From Paraflavitalea pollutisoli (lineage in GTDB: Bacteria > Bacteroidota > Bacteroidia > Chitinophagales > Chitinophagaceae): a stretch of 64,000 nt of DNA. This document shows positions 19,001-27,882 of this stretch, piece by piece (the first letter of the stretch is position 1; each line of letters opens with the position of its first letter). The stretch covers positions 803,809-867,808 of the forward strand of contig NZ_JARKMX010000008.1 in assembly GCF_029360705.1 (NCBI RefSeq), written 5' to 3'. The notes beneath the pieces were generated by a model. The model saw nothing but the letters and a program-made list of their open reading frames with translations. It was not told the DNA's origin and ran no database searches. The position numbers were made by a program, and so were the translations under genes.

Positions 19001-19251
19001 TGTAAAGATTTGGATTGATACCCCACATAACTGAAGACGAGGGTCGCATTGGCCGCGAGGTTATTCACGGTATAACGACCATTGGCATCGGTTTGCACAG
19101 CGGTGGTACTGCCTTGTACGGATACGGTAGCGCCCTGGATAGCATTGCCCGTCTTAGCATCCGTTACCTTACCACTCACCACCCTCGACTGCCCCTGCAA
19201 TACGGCGCTACAGAGTACGAGCATTACGAGAGAGAACAACACGCTTCTCAT
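16006..19251 (-). CDS. SusC/RagA-family TonB-dependent outer-membrane transporter
   Basis: The 1081-aa protein begins MRSVLFSLVMLVLCSAVLQG, a Sec signal, followed by a carboxypeptidase-D-like domain (VVSGKVTDAKTGNAIQGATV, residues about 24-105). A TonB-box-like NEVVVTALG comes next, then the plug with YVVDGVPISD and the family signature TVLKGAAATSLYGSRASNGV. The remaining 800 residues form a 22-strand barrel ending in Phe (GASVRVSF). There is no STN domain, so it is a pure transporter. It heads the operon with the SusD-like gene 15 bp downstream. The ligand cannot be assigned from sequence. Confidence 0.95.
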   Translation of the reverse strand: MRSVLFSLVMLVLCSAVLQGQSRVVSGKVTDAKTGNAIQGATVSVQGSTTAVQTDANGRYTVNNLAANATLVFSYVGYQSKSLQLGNGANFDVSLDESAAQLNEVVVTALGQSREKKSLGYSTTTIRTDDINRVSPVSMFDGLQGRVAGVDISNVSGNPGGSTKVVLRGYSSLGGNNQPLYVVDGVPISDVRPGSEGIDPDGTNNKGTGQDIIGTPGYDFGNTANDINPNDIESMTVLKGAAATSLYGSRASNGVIVITTKKGKSGRIKVDLASSTIFSDPLILPKMQEQFGQGWEAQNIPSENGSWGPRLDGVPRLWGAPVDNSQLLKPYSFIKDNLRDAYETGREFNNTVSFQGGSNNTTFFFSYNNVFTDGIVPSDNDSYRRNALSLRTTTRLDRFTGEGSFNYVNKAQRFVEVGQSAAGVGSSFFEQLLQIPVDIPIKDHRDYKNKFFNVDNYFTPFAENPYYTLFENGGRSRNDRFFGNINLQYKLFEGVTLQAQQGIDNTNGITKTWRNKNAPTPGSWNAGNNPESAARSADIGSVQEGSQKYYEYDSKLDVLIKKRLSDDLDLDAIAGANYNERGSDVLYTYVEDLALPGFFDISNGVNPPQSSHFKSKQSIFGVFGSATMNYKDYLYLTLTGRNDWSSTLPKGKNSYFYPSANVSFLLSSLLDPSVKSVLNYAKLRASLGRTGKDAPIYRVYDVISSQVVILPFGQISFPFNGVPGYTLNDRLGNLNLKPEISREWELGGEFRLWDSRITLDLAYYHKVSDGQIINVPIAPTTGYTSVTLNFGQVRNQGIELSAQVTPVKTRQFTWDINYVFTRNRNEVLELPTGLDKVTLNNVYDANFEARLNQPLGVFYAPTVRRDPDGRVIVDANTGFPTVTTEDIYYGTSQRDYTMGLQNTFTYQNFRLGFSFDYRKGGVFYSSTSELLLFTGNNYRTVYNGRNPFIIPNSVNESFDANNKPVYTENKTVLDESHQDDYYYQNSNRGMFYNWTILDKTFLKLRDVTLSYTLPSHWAKKISADRIVITAIGRNLWVRLPKSNRIVDPESSNFGRDIASEFGEFRVGPTPRSYGASVRVSF

Positions 19252-19663
19252 AATTGATTAGTTTTTGTCTACCTGAAATTATCCAGCCTATAGCACTACC
19301 CGAAGATGTATTACATGGCACGCAGCGGTTCAGGAAAGGTTTGCCGGGATACTTATAACGCCGCTGCCACAGCGGGTTGCCCCGCACCAACAATAGCTTG
19401 CAGTTGCCCAACGGCACAATGAAAACACGGGAAGATCAGAAAGAGCAACAGTTCGCCGCACCAACTGCAGCAACATGAATAGTTGTTGCACTATCCTTTC
19501 CATGACTACTAACGTGCAGTAAGTATGTCGATTAGAGAGCGTTTTTCGTCAATACATTATCATGAAGCCATTTTTGGCGATTGACAAGTGGCACTCAGTC
19601 TCCACAAAAGGAAGGTGGGGAAGCTATAAAGGCTCTTCAATCCGCCACCACACTCACAACAAG
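19252..19663. other. Intergenic region between the SusC operon and the molybdenum hydroxylase operon
   Basis: No convincing coding sequence was seen in these 412 bases. A short minus frame that runs into the SusC gene has no protein-like features. The part next to 19252 should hold the SusC promoter, but no clean TAnnTTTG element is visible; the nearest, TAATTTCA on the minus strand, differs at two positions. Confidence 0.5.
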
Positions 19664-19692
19664 AAAAAAAAAGAGCGGCACCCGCCGCTCTT
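19664..19692 (-). terminator. Rho-independent terminator of the molybdenum hydroxylase operon
   Basis: On the minus strand AAGAGCGGC-GGGT-GCCGCTCTT forms a 9-bp stem followed by a T-rich tract (seven more T after the stem). It lies 23 bp after the stop of the large subunit gene. Confidence 0.92.
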
Positions 19693-19715
19693 GATAATAT
19701 GATTTGAAAAGAAGG

Positions 19716-21887
19716 TTAGAAAGTTTTCTTGCCACTGGCACCAGGCGTCGTAGTAAAAGCTTCCGTTTCGGTAAAAGGTTGTTTGTACATCCGTTTGCCG
19801 GTAGCTTTGAAAATGGCATTGGCCACGGCACCACCGGTAGGTGGTAAAGCGGGCTCACCCAGTCCAGTAGGATCAAACCCACTGTCTACAAAAAATAGGT
19901 CCACCTCCGGGATCTCCTTCATGCGGATGAGCCGGTAGTTGTGGAAATTGCTTTGTTCCGCAGCACCGTCTTTGAACGACAGTTTACCGAAATAAGCATG
20001 CCCCATACCATCAACGATCGCTCCCATCACCTGCTGTCGCGCTCCACCCAGGTTCACCACCTGGCCACAATCCGATACAGCAAAAACCTTCTTCACCACT
20101 GGTTTGCCTTTTTCCAACACCACTTCGGCCACCTGTGCCACATAGGAGGCGTGCGAAAAATACACGCTGAAGCCCTGGTAAACCCCTTTCTTCGCTTTGC
20201 CCCAGTTGGAGCGTTCCCGCACCCGCTTGGTCACGTCGATCATACGGTTCACATTATAATTGATCTTGCCAATGGTTTTGGCTTTCACTTTTTCAAACAA
20301 CTCGAGCCTGAAATCGATCGGGTCTTTACCAGCCGCTTCCGCTACCTCATCGAGGAAGGCTTGCTCGGCATAAGCCAGGAAATTGGTGATCGGTGCACGC
20401 CACGCCCCGGTTGTAATCGGCGATTGGTGTTCGATGGAGTCGATGAGCAGGTTTTCGATGGCTCCCGTGGGGAAATTGCTCTCCCGGGTGGGATTGCCCG
20501 AATTGATACCGGCACCACGGAGCTTGTAGCCGATCATATTGCCCGAAGCATCCAGCGCCGCTTCGAAACGATAGCGAACAGCCGGGCGGTAAGTACCCCC
20601 TGTCATATCATCTTCCCGCGACCAGATCACCTTGACGGGTGCCTTGATCAGGGAGGAGACCTCCGCTGCTTCTACGACATAGTCATTGTACAACCGACGG
20701 CCAAAACCACCACCCAGCCTGGTAAGGTCCAGTGTGATCTTCTCTTCCGGTATATTGAGCAGCTTGGACACCGCCGTACGGGCCGAACCCGGTATCTGGC
20801 AGGGACCAATCAATTCTACGCTGTCTTCTTTCACATGCGCAAAGAAGTTCATCGGCTCCATCGGACTGTGCGACAGGAACGGACATTGAAATTCTTTCCT
20901 GATCACCTTCGCTGCGCTTTTGAAGGCAGCATCGACATCACCATCTTTGCGGCGTACTGTAGCCTTATCGCTGTTGAGCAGTTCACCGAAAATTCGGTCG
21001 TGGTCGCTCGTGCTTTCAATATTGCCACTGTTCTCGTAAGTGATCTTCAGCGCTTTCTTCGCCTTCATCACCTGCCAGGTCGAGGTACCTACCACCGCTA
21101 CCCCATTCTTCACCTGAACCACATCGATGATACCAGGTACTTGCTTCGCAGCGGCGGCATCGAACGATTTCACTTTGGTGCCAAAGGATGGCGGGCGCTG
21201 GATCGTCGCGTACAACATGCCTTCGCGGTAGAAGTCGAGCCCATACAAGGGTTTACCCGTCAGGATATCATGGTTCGCCACGTTCTTGACCGCGGTGCCG
21301 ATCAGTTTGAAATCTTTCTTGTCTTTGAGGGTTACATTGGCCGGTACAGCAATAGCACCTGCTGCGGTAGCCAGTTCACCGTACGACAGCTTTTTGTCGC
21401 TGCCTTTGTGCAATACAAATCCCTCGCTGGCCGTACATTCCGATTCAGGAACGCCCCATTGCTTTGCTGCTGCAGCAATCAGCATATAACGGGCCGTAGC
21501 GCCCGCCTTACGCAGCAACATCCAGGAATGGGGAACGGCGCCGCTGCCACCGGTGAGCTGACGGTCGAAACGTTTGTCAAGTGGCGCCTGCACCACCTTC
21601 ACCTTGTTCCAGTCGGCGTCGAGCTCTTCGGCAACGATCATCGGAAACGAGGTCATGATATTTTGTCCCAACTCGGGGTTGGGTGAAAAGATCGTAACGA
21701 TACCATCGGTACCAATGCTGAGGTAATGGTTGATGGCCACCTGCGCAGCGTCGGCAGCAGGCACGAAAATGTCGGCAGTCTGTGCTTCGGCGCTGACCCA
21801 TTTGAAGCCAAGCACCAGTCCGCCCGCAGTAAAGGAAGACCATTTCAGAAAATCTCTTCTGCTGGTAGTATGTTGAGTAGATTCCAT
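19716..21887 (-). CDS. Molybdopterin-binding large subunit of a xanthine dehydrogenase-family oxidoreductase (IorB-like)
   Basis: The 723-aa product begins MESTQHTTSRRDFLKWSSFT, with a twin-arginine box, so it should be exported folded with its cofactor. The body is the aldehyde oxidase/xanthine dehydrogenase molybdopterin domain in the two-part arrangement of the isoquinoline 1-oxidoreductase beta subunit. Visible motifs are DLTRLGGGFGRRLYNDY (cofactor loop), SPITTGAWRAPITNFLAYA, and a C-terminal GLGEPALPPTGGAVANAI whose Glu is the likely catalytic base. It would hydroxylate an N-heterocycle or oxidise an aldehyde, using water as oxygen source. It follows the small iron-sulfur subunit by 3 bp and ends at a terminator. 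The usual cytochrome c partner is not adjacent. Confidence 0.92.
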   Translation of the reverse strand: MESTQHTTSRRDFLKWSSFTAGGLVLGFKWVSAEAQTADIFVPAADAAQVAINHYLSIGTDGIVTIFSPNPELGQNIMTSFPMIVAEELDADWNKVKVVQAPLDKRFDRQLTGGSGAVPHSWMLLRKAGATARYMLIAAAAKQWGVPESECTASEGFVLHKGSDKKLSYGELATAAGAIAVPANVTLKDKKDFKLIGTAVKNVANHDILTGKPLYGLDFYREGMLYATIQRPPSFGTKVKSFDAAAAKQVPGIIDVVQVKNGVAVVGTSTWQVMKAKKALKITYENSGNIESTSDHDRIFGELLNSDKATVRRKDGDVDAAFKSAAKVIRKEFQCPFLSHSPMEPMNFFAHVKEDSVELIGPCQIPGSARTAVSKLLNIPEEKITLDLTRLGGGFGRRLYNDYVVEAAEVSSLIKAPVKVIWSREDDMTGGTYRPAVRYRFEAALDASGNMIGYKLRGAGINSGNPTRESNFPTGAIENLLIDSIEHQSPITTGAWRAPITNFLAYAEQAFLDEVAEAAGKDPIDFRLELFEKVKAKTIGKINYNVNRMIDVTKRVRERSNWGKAKKGVYQGFSVYFSHASYVAQVAEVVLEKGKPVVKKVFAVSDCGQVVNLGGARQQVMGAIVDGMGHAYFGKLSFKDGAAEQSNFHNYRLIRMKEIPEVDLFFVDSGFDPTGLGEPALPPTGGAVANAIFKATGKRMYKQPFTETEAFTTTPGASGKKTF

Positions 21888-21890
21888 GGA

Positions 21891-22346
21891 TTACTTTTTT
21901 TGACTGGCAACTAATACGGCTTCGCGGATACGGTGATAGGCACCACAACGGCAGATATTGCCCTGCATGGCGCCGGCTATTTCTTCCATCGTTGGTTTGG
22001 GATGCGTTTTCAGGAAAGCAGCGGCCGTCATCATCTGGCCCGCCTGGCAATAACCACATTGCGGCACATCCACCTCATCCCAGGCTTGCTGTACGGGGTG
22101 ATCGCCATGTTCGGATAATCCCTCGATCGTAATGACCGGCGACTTCACGGCCGATACCGGCAGAATGCAGGAGCGAACCGCATTGCCGTTCATATGCACC
22201 GTACAGGCGCCGCACTGGGCCACCCCACAGCCATATTTCGTACCAACGAGGTGCAGGCTGTCGCGCAATACCCACAGCAGCGGTGTATCGGGTTCTACAT
22301 CCACCTGCCGTTCCTTACCATTGACGTTAAGCTTAAAAAGGGCCAT
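21891..22346 (-). CDS. (2Fe-2S)-binding small subunit of the molybdenum hydroxylase (IorA-like)
   Basis: This 151-aa protein carries both iron-sulfur sites of the family. The plant-type ferredoxin site uses Cys40, Cys45, Cys48 and Cys60 ([16 protein letters not shown]). The helical C-terminal domain holds the second cluster with Cys97, Cys100, Cys132 and Cys134 ([10 protein letters not shown] and [10 protein letters not shown]). It has no signal peptide and would travel through Tat bound to the large subunit. It passes electrons from the molybdenum site to an unknown acceptor. It is the first gene of a two-gene operon, 3 bp before the large subunit. A near match to the -7 element (TACCTTTA) lies upstream, but without a matching -33 box. 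Confidence 0.95.
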   Translation of the reverse strand: MALFKLNVNGKERQVDVEPDTPLLWVLRDSLHLVGTKYGCGVAQCGACTVHMNGNAVRSCILPVSAVKSPVITIEGLSEHGDHPVQQAWDEVDVPQCGYCQAGQMMTAAAFLKTHPKPTMEEIAGAMQGNICRCGAYHRIREAVLVASQKK

Positions 22347-22616
22347 AAGGATTTCATTTTGAGTGGACTAAAGGTAGCCAAATTTCCTTGCCGGCGACCT
22401 GTACTGTCCTGCCGTTTGTCGAAAAAATACCCGGATTGGTCTAAATCGTAGATGAATTTAGGCTGAATGCGTTATGTTATTAAAAAGATAGCGCCTGCCC
22501 GAATACGGACAAACCGCTCCCAACCTGTAATAAACCCTATCCACCTGCGTTATAGTACATCGGCATGGTCAGGTCTGAAATATTGCCTTTATTTGTATTG
22601 TTAGCAACCACCCCAA

Positions 22617-24029
22617 ATGATGAAACCCTTTAACCCGGCTGCCAGGCATTGGCATGCCCGCTACCACCAACTGCTGCTGCTGGCCTGCCTCTTACTGGCA
22701 GCGACCACAGGATGGGCCCAAAACACCGTTTTTGCACCACTGCCCTCCGATGACGGTATCCTCAGCCAGCTGTACACCCGCTTTGAAGAACAACACAAAC
22801 AGCAAGTGACATCGCTGCCCAAAGAGAACCGGGAAGATTACAAAAAAATCTACCAGGCGCGCTGGGATCATATCAAAGCCAAATTCGACGACAAAGAGAT
22901 CTATACCGATAAAGCCGCCCAGCAATACCTCGATGCCATCTCCAACGAACTGATACGCACCAATCCTGTATTGGCGCAGAAAACCTTCCGCTGTTTTTTC
23001 TCGCGCTCCGCGGTGCCCAATGCCAGCTATATCGGCCATGGCATCATCCTCTTCAACATGGGCCTTTTTCACCGGCTCGATAACGAAAGCCAGGCAGCCT
23101 TTGTCATCGCCCACGAGATCGCTCATTTCATCATGAACCACAGCGAAAACGCCATCAACAAATATGTGGCGTTCGTCAACTCAAAAGAGATACAGGCCGA
23201 ACTGCGCGACATCAAAGGATCGCAATATGGTAAACGTGACCGGTTCGACAAGCTCGTGAAGGACATGACCTTCAGTCACCGCCGCCACAGCCGCGACCAT
23301 GAAACGGAAGCCGACTCGGTAGCCGTAGCCCTCCTATCCAATACGAGATTCGACCCACGGGGGGCGCTGAGCACCCTGGCCTTGCTCGATACCATCGATG
23401 CAGAGCCACTGGATATGGCAGAAGCTTTGAAGGCACAGTTCCACACACCCGCCTATCCCTTTCAGAAAAAATGGATCGCCAAAGAGGAAGGATTGCTGGG
23501 TGGACACGCCAACCTGGTCGCCGACACCGTGCTGGCCGACTCGTTGAAAACGCACCCCGATTGTCAGCTGCGCATCCGCCAGTTGATGCCGGCCATCGAA
23601 CGACAGGCGCAATCCGGCAAGCAGCTCAATGCCATCGATGTCGCGCGGTTTGAACAGTTTCGCCAGCACTTCCGCTACGAGACCATTGCCTATACCTTTT
23701 CCAATAAGAATTATACGAGAAGCCTTTACCTGACCCTGGCCTTATTGCAGCAGCATCCGGGCGATCAATACCTCGTCACCCATACGGGTAACCTGTTCAA
23801 CAGCATGTATACGGCACAGAAAACGCATACCCTTGGTAAATACGTCGACCTGCCAACGCCAGGCTACAGTGCCAGTTACAATCTCCTGCTGCAGTTTGTG
23901 CAGAACCTGCACCGCGAGCAGTATGCGGCCATCGGTTACCACTTCCTTAGCCGGCACCAGGAGAAGCTTGGTACCTACGAACCGTTCAAAGCGGTCTACA
24001 ACAACAGTGCACAAATCGTCAAAGAATAA
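22617..24029 (+). CDS. Secreted M48-family zinc metalloprotease
   Basis: The 470-aa protein has a Sec signal (hydrophobic stretch LLLLACLLLAATTGWAQ ending near residue 35) and no later clear membrane helix. The zinc site is VIAHEIAHFIMNH, with HEIAH at residues 166-170. The third ligand is in HETEADSVAVALL around residue 230, the EADxxA motif of M48 proteases. The C-terminal half is helical and TPR-like, as in BepA-type periplasmic M48 proteins. It may degrade or check outer-membrane proteins in the periplasm. The double ATG at 22617/22620 leaves the start uncertain by one codon. The next gene follows after 36 bp with no terminator, so the two may be co-transcribed. Confidence 0.9.
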   Translation: MMKPFNPAARHWHARYHQLLLLACLLLAATTGWAQNTVFAPLPSDDGILSQLYTRFEEQHKQQVTSLPKENREDYKKIYQARWDHIKAKFDDKEIYTDKAAQQYLDAISNELIRTNPVLAQKTFRCFFSRSAVPNASYIGHGIILFNMGLFHRLDNESQAAFVIAHEIAHFIMNHSENAINKYVAFVNSKEIQAELRDIKGSQYGKRDRFDKLVKDMTFSHRRHSRDHETEADSVAVALLSNTRFDPRGALSTLALLDTIDAEPLDMAEALKAQFHTPAYPFQKKWIAKEEGLLGGHANLVADTVLADSLKTHPDCQLRIRQLMPAIERQAQSGKQLNAIDVARFEQFRQHFRYETIAYTFSNKNYTRSLYLTLALLQQHPGDQYLVTHTGNLFNSMYTAQKTHTLGKYVDLPTPGYSASYNLLLQFVQNLHREQYAAIGYHFLSRHQEKLGTYEPFKAVYNNSAQIVKE

Positions 24030-24065
24030 ACAACTTTCCAAAACCGCTCTACTAAACCAACGAAA

Positions 24066-25622
24066 ATGCTCAAAAAGTTTGTGATCGCTGCCCTCTGCTT
24101 CAGCACAGCCGGGCAGCCACTATTCGCCCAGGAAAAACTAAGTATCGACAAGGTCTACTCCACCTACCTGCGCAACAGCGGCAGCATTATGGAGAACAAC
24201 CAGATCAAAGGGTATTTCTTCCTGTATCAAAGTGATAAGATCGACAAGAAGACCAACGAGTACACACTGCAGATCCTCGACCAGAACCTGAACAAAGTAA
24301 AAGACATCAAATTCCAGGACTCCAAAGAGATCAGCCTGCTTGAAGCCGCTTACAATGGCGGCTCCCTCGCGTTTCTGTTCAAGAACGACGACACCAAACA
24401 ACTGGAGATGAAGGTGTATGGCCTCGATGGCAAATTGAAATACTCCTACGCGCGCGAGTACGATAAGAAGACTGAAGACCTGATGGAGCGATATGCTACC
24501 CTGCGGTCCGACGAAGGTACCAACCAGAATGTGTTTGACGTAGGCCAACTGGGTTATGTATCCGTCTTGCCTTTACGCGATGGCAAACAGCGTACCTATG
24601 AAGTGGATTTCTATTCCTCGACCAGCAAGAAACAATGGACCTATGTACCCACTGATGACGAAGAACGTTACGCCCAGGCCGAAGTGTTGGGCAGCACAGA
24701 CAGCCTCATCATTCTGGAGGTCATGAAGAAAAGAAGGGCACTGAGTGGTAAGATGGCAGCCAGTCTGGTAGGTATCAATTTCGTAACGAAGAAGAAAGAA
24801 TTTGAGATCGATGCGGAAGAAACCGACAACAAGTTCGTCCCCTCCAGTGTGCAAAAGTTTCCCGGCAGCAATAAGATCCTGGTCATGGGAAGTTATTATG
24901 CGCCCAACGCCAATATTGCGAAAGATGCCAGCCAGGGCCTTGCCTTGTATGAGATCGACGGCAAGGGTAAAGTGGTCAGCAAGACCTTCAACTCCTGGGG
25001 CGGCGACTTTGCTAAACACCTGCCCACCAACGCCAAAGGAAAGATCGATGATGTGGGATACCTGTTCATCCATAAATTGATCAAGGCGCCAAACGGTAAG
25101 CTGTATGTGGTGGGTGAAGGCTACAAGCGTAAGGTGAGCGCACTCGGTATTGGTGCAGCCGTATTGTCGCGCGGCAGAAGTGACTTCGGCGTCACCAAGA
25201 TCGTGATCACCGATATGGTGCTGATGGAGTTTGATGCCAAATACAAAGTGACCAATGCCACCATTTACGACAAAACACAAAGCGATGCCGACCTGTCTTA
25301 CGCCAGCGACCAGGCCAGCCAGCACCTGCTTGCCATGATGCTGAAAATGGGCGGTGCCTTTGATTACGAGTTTACCACTTTTGAAACCGATAACAGCTCC
25401 TTTACAGTATGTTTCAGTGATTGGGTGAGAAGCTCAGAATACAAAGGAAAGACCTTCAATGCCATTCGTTTCAATGGTTCCAAATTTACCACCGACAAAA
25501 TGGAGCTGAAATCAAAAGCCAGCACCATGCGCGTATTGCCTGCCAAAGCCGGCTCGATCATGATCCTCGAATATTTCAAGAAAGACAAACGCCTCGACCT
25601 GCGACTCGAAAAGCTCGGATAA
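24066..25622 (+). CDS. Secreted protein of unknown function (DUF6770-like)
   Basis: The 518-aa product begins MLKKFVIAALCFSTAGQPLF, then AQEKL, a Sec signal with cleavage near residue 22. The mature protein is a run of beta-strand blocks such as YTLQILDQNLNKVKDIKF and LALYEIDGKGKVVSKTF, spaced like the blades of a beta-propeller. I recall a Bacteroidota family of this type (DUF6770), but that link is from memory. No catalytic motif or metal site is visible. It shares a strand with the M48 protease 36 bp upstream and ends at a strong terminator, so the two probably form an envelope-related pair. Confidence 0.75.
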   Translation: MLKKFVIAALCFSTAGQPLFAQEKLSIDKVYSTYLRNSGSIMENNQIKGYFFLYQSDKIDKKTNEYTLQILDQNLNKVKDIKFQDSKEISLLEAAYNGGSLAFLFKNDDTKQLEMKVYGLDGKLKYSYAREYDKKTEDLMERYATLRSDEGTNQNVFDVGQLGYVSVLPLRDGKQRTYEVDFYSSTSKKQWTYVPTDDEERYAQAEVLGSTDSLIILEVMKKRRALSGKMAASLVGINFVTKKKEFEIDAEETDNKFVPSSVQKFPGSNKILVMGSYYAPNANIAKDASQGLALYEIDGKGKVVSKTFNSWGGDFAKHLPTNAKGKIDDVGYLFIHKLIKAPNGKLYVVGEGYKRKVSALGIGAAVLSRGRSDFGVTKIVITDMVLMEFDAKYKVTNATIYDKTQSDADLSYASDQASQHLLAMMLKMGGAFDYEFTTFETDNSSFTVCFSDWVRSSEYKGKTFNAIRFNGSKFTTDKMELKSKASTMRVLPAKAGSIMILEYFKKDKRLDLRLEKLG

Positions 25623-25642
25623 GTGGCCACCCATTTTTATAG

Positions 25643-25674
25643 GCCTGCGGTACCCTGTGCCGCAGGCTTTTTTT
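25643..25674 (+). terminator. Rho-independent terminator after the DUF6770-like gene
   Basis: GCCTGCGG at 25643-25650 pairs with CCGCAGGC at 25660-25667, followed by seven T. It lies 20 bp after the stop codon. Confidence 0.93.
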
Positions 25675-25705
25675 AATCCTGTATTACCTACGTTGCCTTT
25701 CTGCC

Positions 25706-25745
25706 GGAGCCTGTCCCGACGGAGCCTGTCCCGCTGTATAGCGGG
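25706..25745. repeat. Short direct repeat with a palindrome
   Basis: GGAGCCTGTCCCG occurs at 25706-25718 and again at 25721-25733, a 15-bp period. The second copy runs into CCCGC-TGTATA-GCGGG, a small hairpin (25730-25745). A related TCCCGA...TCGGGA palindrome lies at 27971-27986. The element sits between a terminator and the sigma factor gene. Confidence 0.7.
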
Positions 25746-25850
25746 AGGATTGCCATTACCCCTTTTTCCGTATTTTTACCGTTTCCCAACCTAAACCTGT
25801 CCTTTGTGCAACGCTACCACCTATCAACATTAATAGAAGGACAGTAATCC

Positions 25851-26447
25851 GTGCCCATCAAAGCTTTACATAATGAAGCCGAACTGCTCAACCGCATTGC
25901 CCAGGGTGATGCTGCTTCCTTTGAACAGTTGTTCGATGCGTATTGGGATGGTATCTACCAGGTAGCTTTCACCCTCACCAAATCACGCGAGCTGGCCCGC
26001 GACATGGTGCAGGAGATCTTTCTCAAGATCTGGCTGCAACGACAGTCACTACCGGAAAAAGATAATTTCACCAGCTTCCTCTTCATCGTAGCGCGCAACC
26101 ACATCTTCGACGAACTACGCAAACAACTACGCGAACAACCGTTCGTAGAACACCTCACAGCCTGGTTTGCCGAAAGTCCTTTCCAGGCCGATCAACGGCT
26201 CCTGTACCAGGAATCGCAGACCCTGTTGCAAAAGTCCCTGGATCAATTATCCGATCAACAACGGCAGGTATACCTCCTGACCCGCGAAAGTGGGTGGACG
26301 CAGGACGAGATCGCCCAACACCTCGGCGTATCCAAAAACACCGTCAAAACCCATATGTCCCGCGCCCTGGCCGCCATCCGGGAATACCTCACCGGCCACG
26401 CCACGGGGCTCTTGCTCATCGTAGCCCTGTTGGAATGGGGAGCTTAA
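25851..26447 (+). CDS. ECF-type RNA polymerase sigma factor (FecI-like)
   Basis: The 198-aa protein starts at a GTG (25851), with an AGAAGG purine tract about 10 bp upstream. Region 2 is ELARDMVQEIFLKIWLQR plus FTSFLFIVARNHIFDELRKQ. Region 4 is LLTRESGWTQDEIAQHLGVS followed by KNTVKTHMSRALAAIREYL. It ends with a short hydrophobic tail (ATGLLLIVALLEWG), common among Bacteroidota ECF factors of this group. The anti-sigma gene follows after 65 bp and the SusC gene further down carries an STN domain. This is the classical three-part surface signalling arrangement, so the sigma factor should activate the SusC operon when its ligand is bound. Confidence 0.92.
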   Translation: MPIKALHNEAELLNRIAQGDAASFEQLFDAYWDGIYQVAFTLTKSRELARDMVQEIFLKIWLQRQSLPEKDNFTSFLFIVARNHIFDELRKQLREQPFVEHLTAWFAESPFQADQRLLYQESQTLLQKSLDQLSDQQRQVYLLTRESGWTQDEIAQHLGVSKNTVKTHMSRALAAIREYLTGHATGLLLIVALLEWGA

Positions 26448-26512
26448 AAAAATATTTTACGGGTTTGTCATACTAGGCAACCTGATCACCGTCTTTACTC
26501 ACAGCACAGCGT

Positions 26513-27766
26513 ATGAACAGATTGGAAATACTTTGGAAAGGCTACCAGCAAGGACTGCTCTCCCCCACAGAGCTGGCCGAATTGCTGCAATTGTTGCAGC
26601 AGGAAAACAGTCCGCTGGCCGGCATGATCGATGCGTTGTTGCAACAGGAAACCACCGGCACAACTCCGCCGGGCGAAAAGGAAGCCATCCTGGAACGCCT
26701 GCGGCGGCAATTGCCGGCAACGGATCTTCCCGCGCCCAGCCGGATACACTGGCTGCGTCGTTATCGTTGGGTGGCTGCTGCCACCTTCCTATTATTATCG
26801 GGTTCAATGCTCTGGTTTTCGATAGACAATAATAACAAGGCAATTACCGAAAAGGGGCAGGCATCGGCACCCGTTACCGATGCTGCCCCCGGTAAAAATG
26901 GAGCCGTATTGACCCTGTCAGATGGCTCCACCATCGTACTCGACAGCCTGGGGAATGGCGCTATTTCCAGCCAGGGCAACAGCCAGCTGGTATTGGCCGA
27001 TGGAGCACTCAGTTACCATCCCGGTAAATCAGCCGCCCAGCAAGCCCGCATGGAGATGAACACCATCACCACGCCGCTGGGTCGTCAGTTCCGCGTCGTT
27101 TTGTCGGATGGCACCAAAGTGTGGCTGAATGCCGGCTCATCGCTGACCTACCCGGTATCGTTTACCGGCGAAAAACGCGTCGTGAGCATTACCGGCGAAG
27201 CTTATTTTGAAGCTAGCAAAGCCACCCAACCCAACGGGCAACGCATGCCCTTTGTCGTAGAGGTCAACAGTACTATCGTAGAAGTGCTGGGCACGCATTT
27301 CAATATCAACGCCTATGAGGCAGAAGGATCTATCGCTACCACCTTACTGGAAGGCAAAGTGAAAGTTTCTTACAGTGATTACGTGGGTCCTGCAGATCAG
27401 CAAGCGCCACCTGCCAGCGTGATCCTGCGGCCTGGTCAACAGGCGTTGACACAAAACAGTTCGCTGGCCTACGTAAATACGACGCCGCCGATTTATGCAG
27501 AGCAGGTAAATATAGAACAGGTGATCGCTTGGAAGAACGGGTATTTCAATTTTCACAAGACGGGCCTGCCACAGGTAATTGGCCAATTGGCCCGCTGGTA
27601 CGGTGTACGGGTAGAGGTGCGCGGCGAATACCCCGACCGCCTGTTTGGAGGAGAGATAGAACGCAGCCTGCAATTATCGCAGGTGATCAAAATACTGGAA
27701 AGAATGGGAGTTCACTGTACGATCGAAAACGGCATCCTGGTTGTACACGGCACTACAAAACGATAG
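26513..27766 (+). CDS. FecR-family anti-sigma factor with C-terminal DUF4974
   Basis: The 417-aa protein has a helical cytoplasmic N-terminus that would bind the sigma factor (MNRLEILWKGYQQGLLSPTE). One membrane helix follows at about residues 86-102 (WVAAATFLLLSGSMLWF). The periplasmic FecR domain spans about 180-290 (TPLGRQFRVVLSDGTKVWLN, then VVSITGEAYFEA and VEVLGTHFNINAY). Residues about 333-413 match the STN-like DUF4974 domain common in Bacteroidota (IAWKNGYFNFHKTGLPQVIG). It transmits the signal from the SusC transporter across the inner membrane to the sigma factor. It lies between the sigma gene and the SusC gene. Confidence 0.94.
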   Translation: MNRLEILWKGYQQGLLSPTELAELLQLLQQENSPLAGMIDALLQQETTGTTPPGEKEAILERLRRQLPATDLPAPSRIHWLRRYRWVAAATFLLLSGSMLWFSIDNNNKAITEKGQASAPVTDAAPGKNGAVLTLSDGSTIVLDSLGNGAISSQGNSQLVLADGALSYHPGKSAAQQARMEMNTITTPLGRQFRVVLSDGTKVWLNAGSSLTYPVSFTGEKRVVSITGEAYFEASKATQPNGQRMPFVVEVNSTIVEVLGTHFNINAYEAEGSIATTLLEGKVKVSYSDYVGPADQQAPPASVILRPGQQALTQNSSLAYVNTTPPIYAEQVNIEQVIAWKNGYFNFHKTGLPQVIGQLARWYGVRVEVRGEYPDRLFGGEIERSLQLSQVIKILERMGVHCTIENGILVVHGTTKR

Positions 27767-27882
27767 TCCCGTACCCTGTTTCCTGCTTCAACACCATCCT
27801 AAGAAAGTGAATCAACGTAGCTGCCCGGCCCGGTGCCGGTAGCCTATTTGCCTGCGTAAAAGATCGAATGCATTGATCGCAT

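Noticed and set aside
19941..21686. 581-codon plus-strand ORF
   Set aside because: It lies fully antisense to the molybdopterin subunit, whose motifs are complete. The antisense protein has no domain and is a shadow of codon bias.
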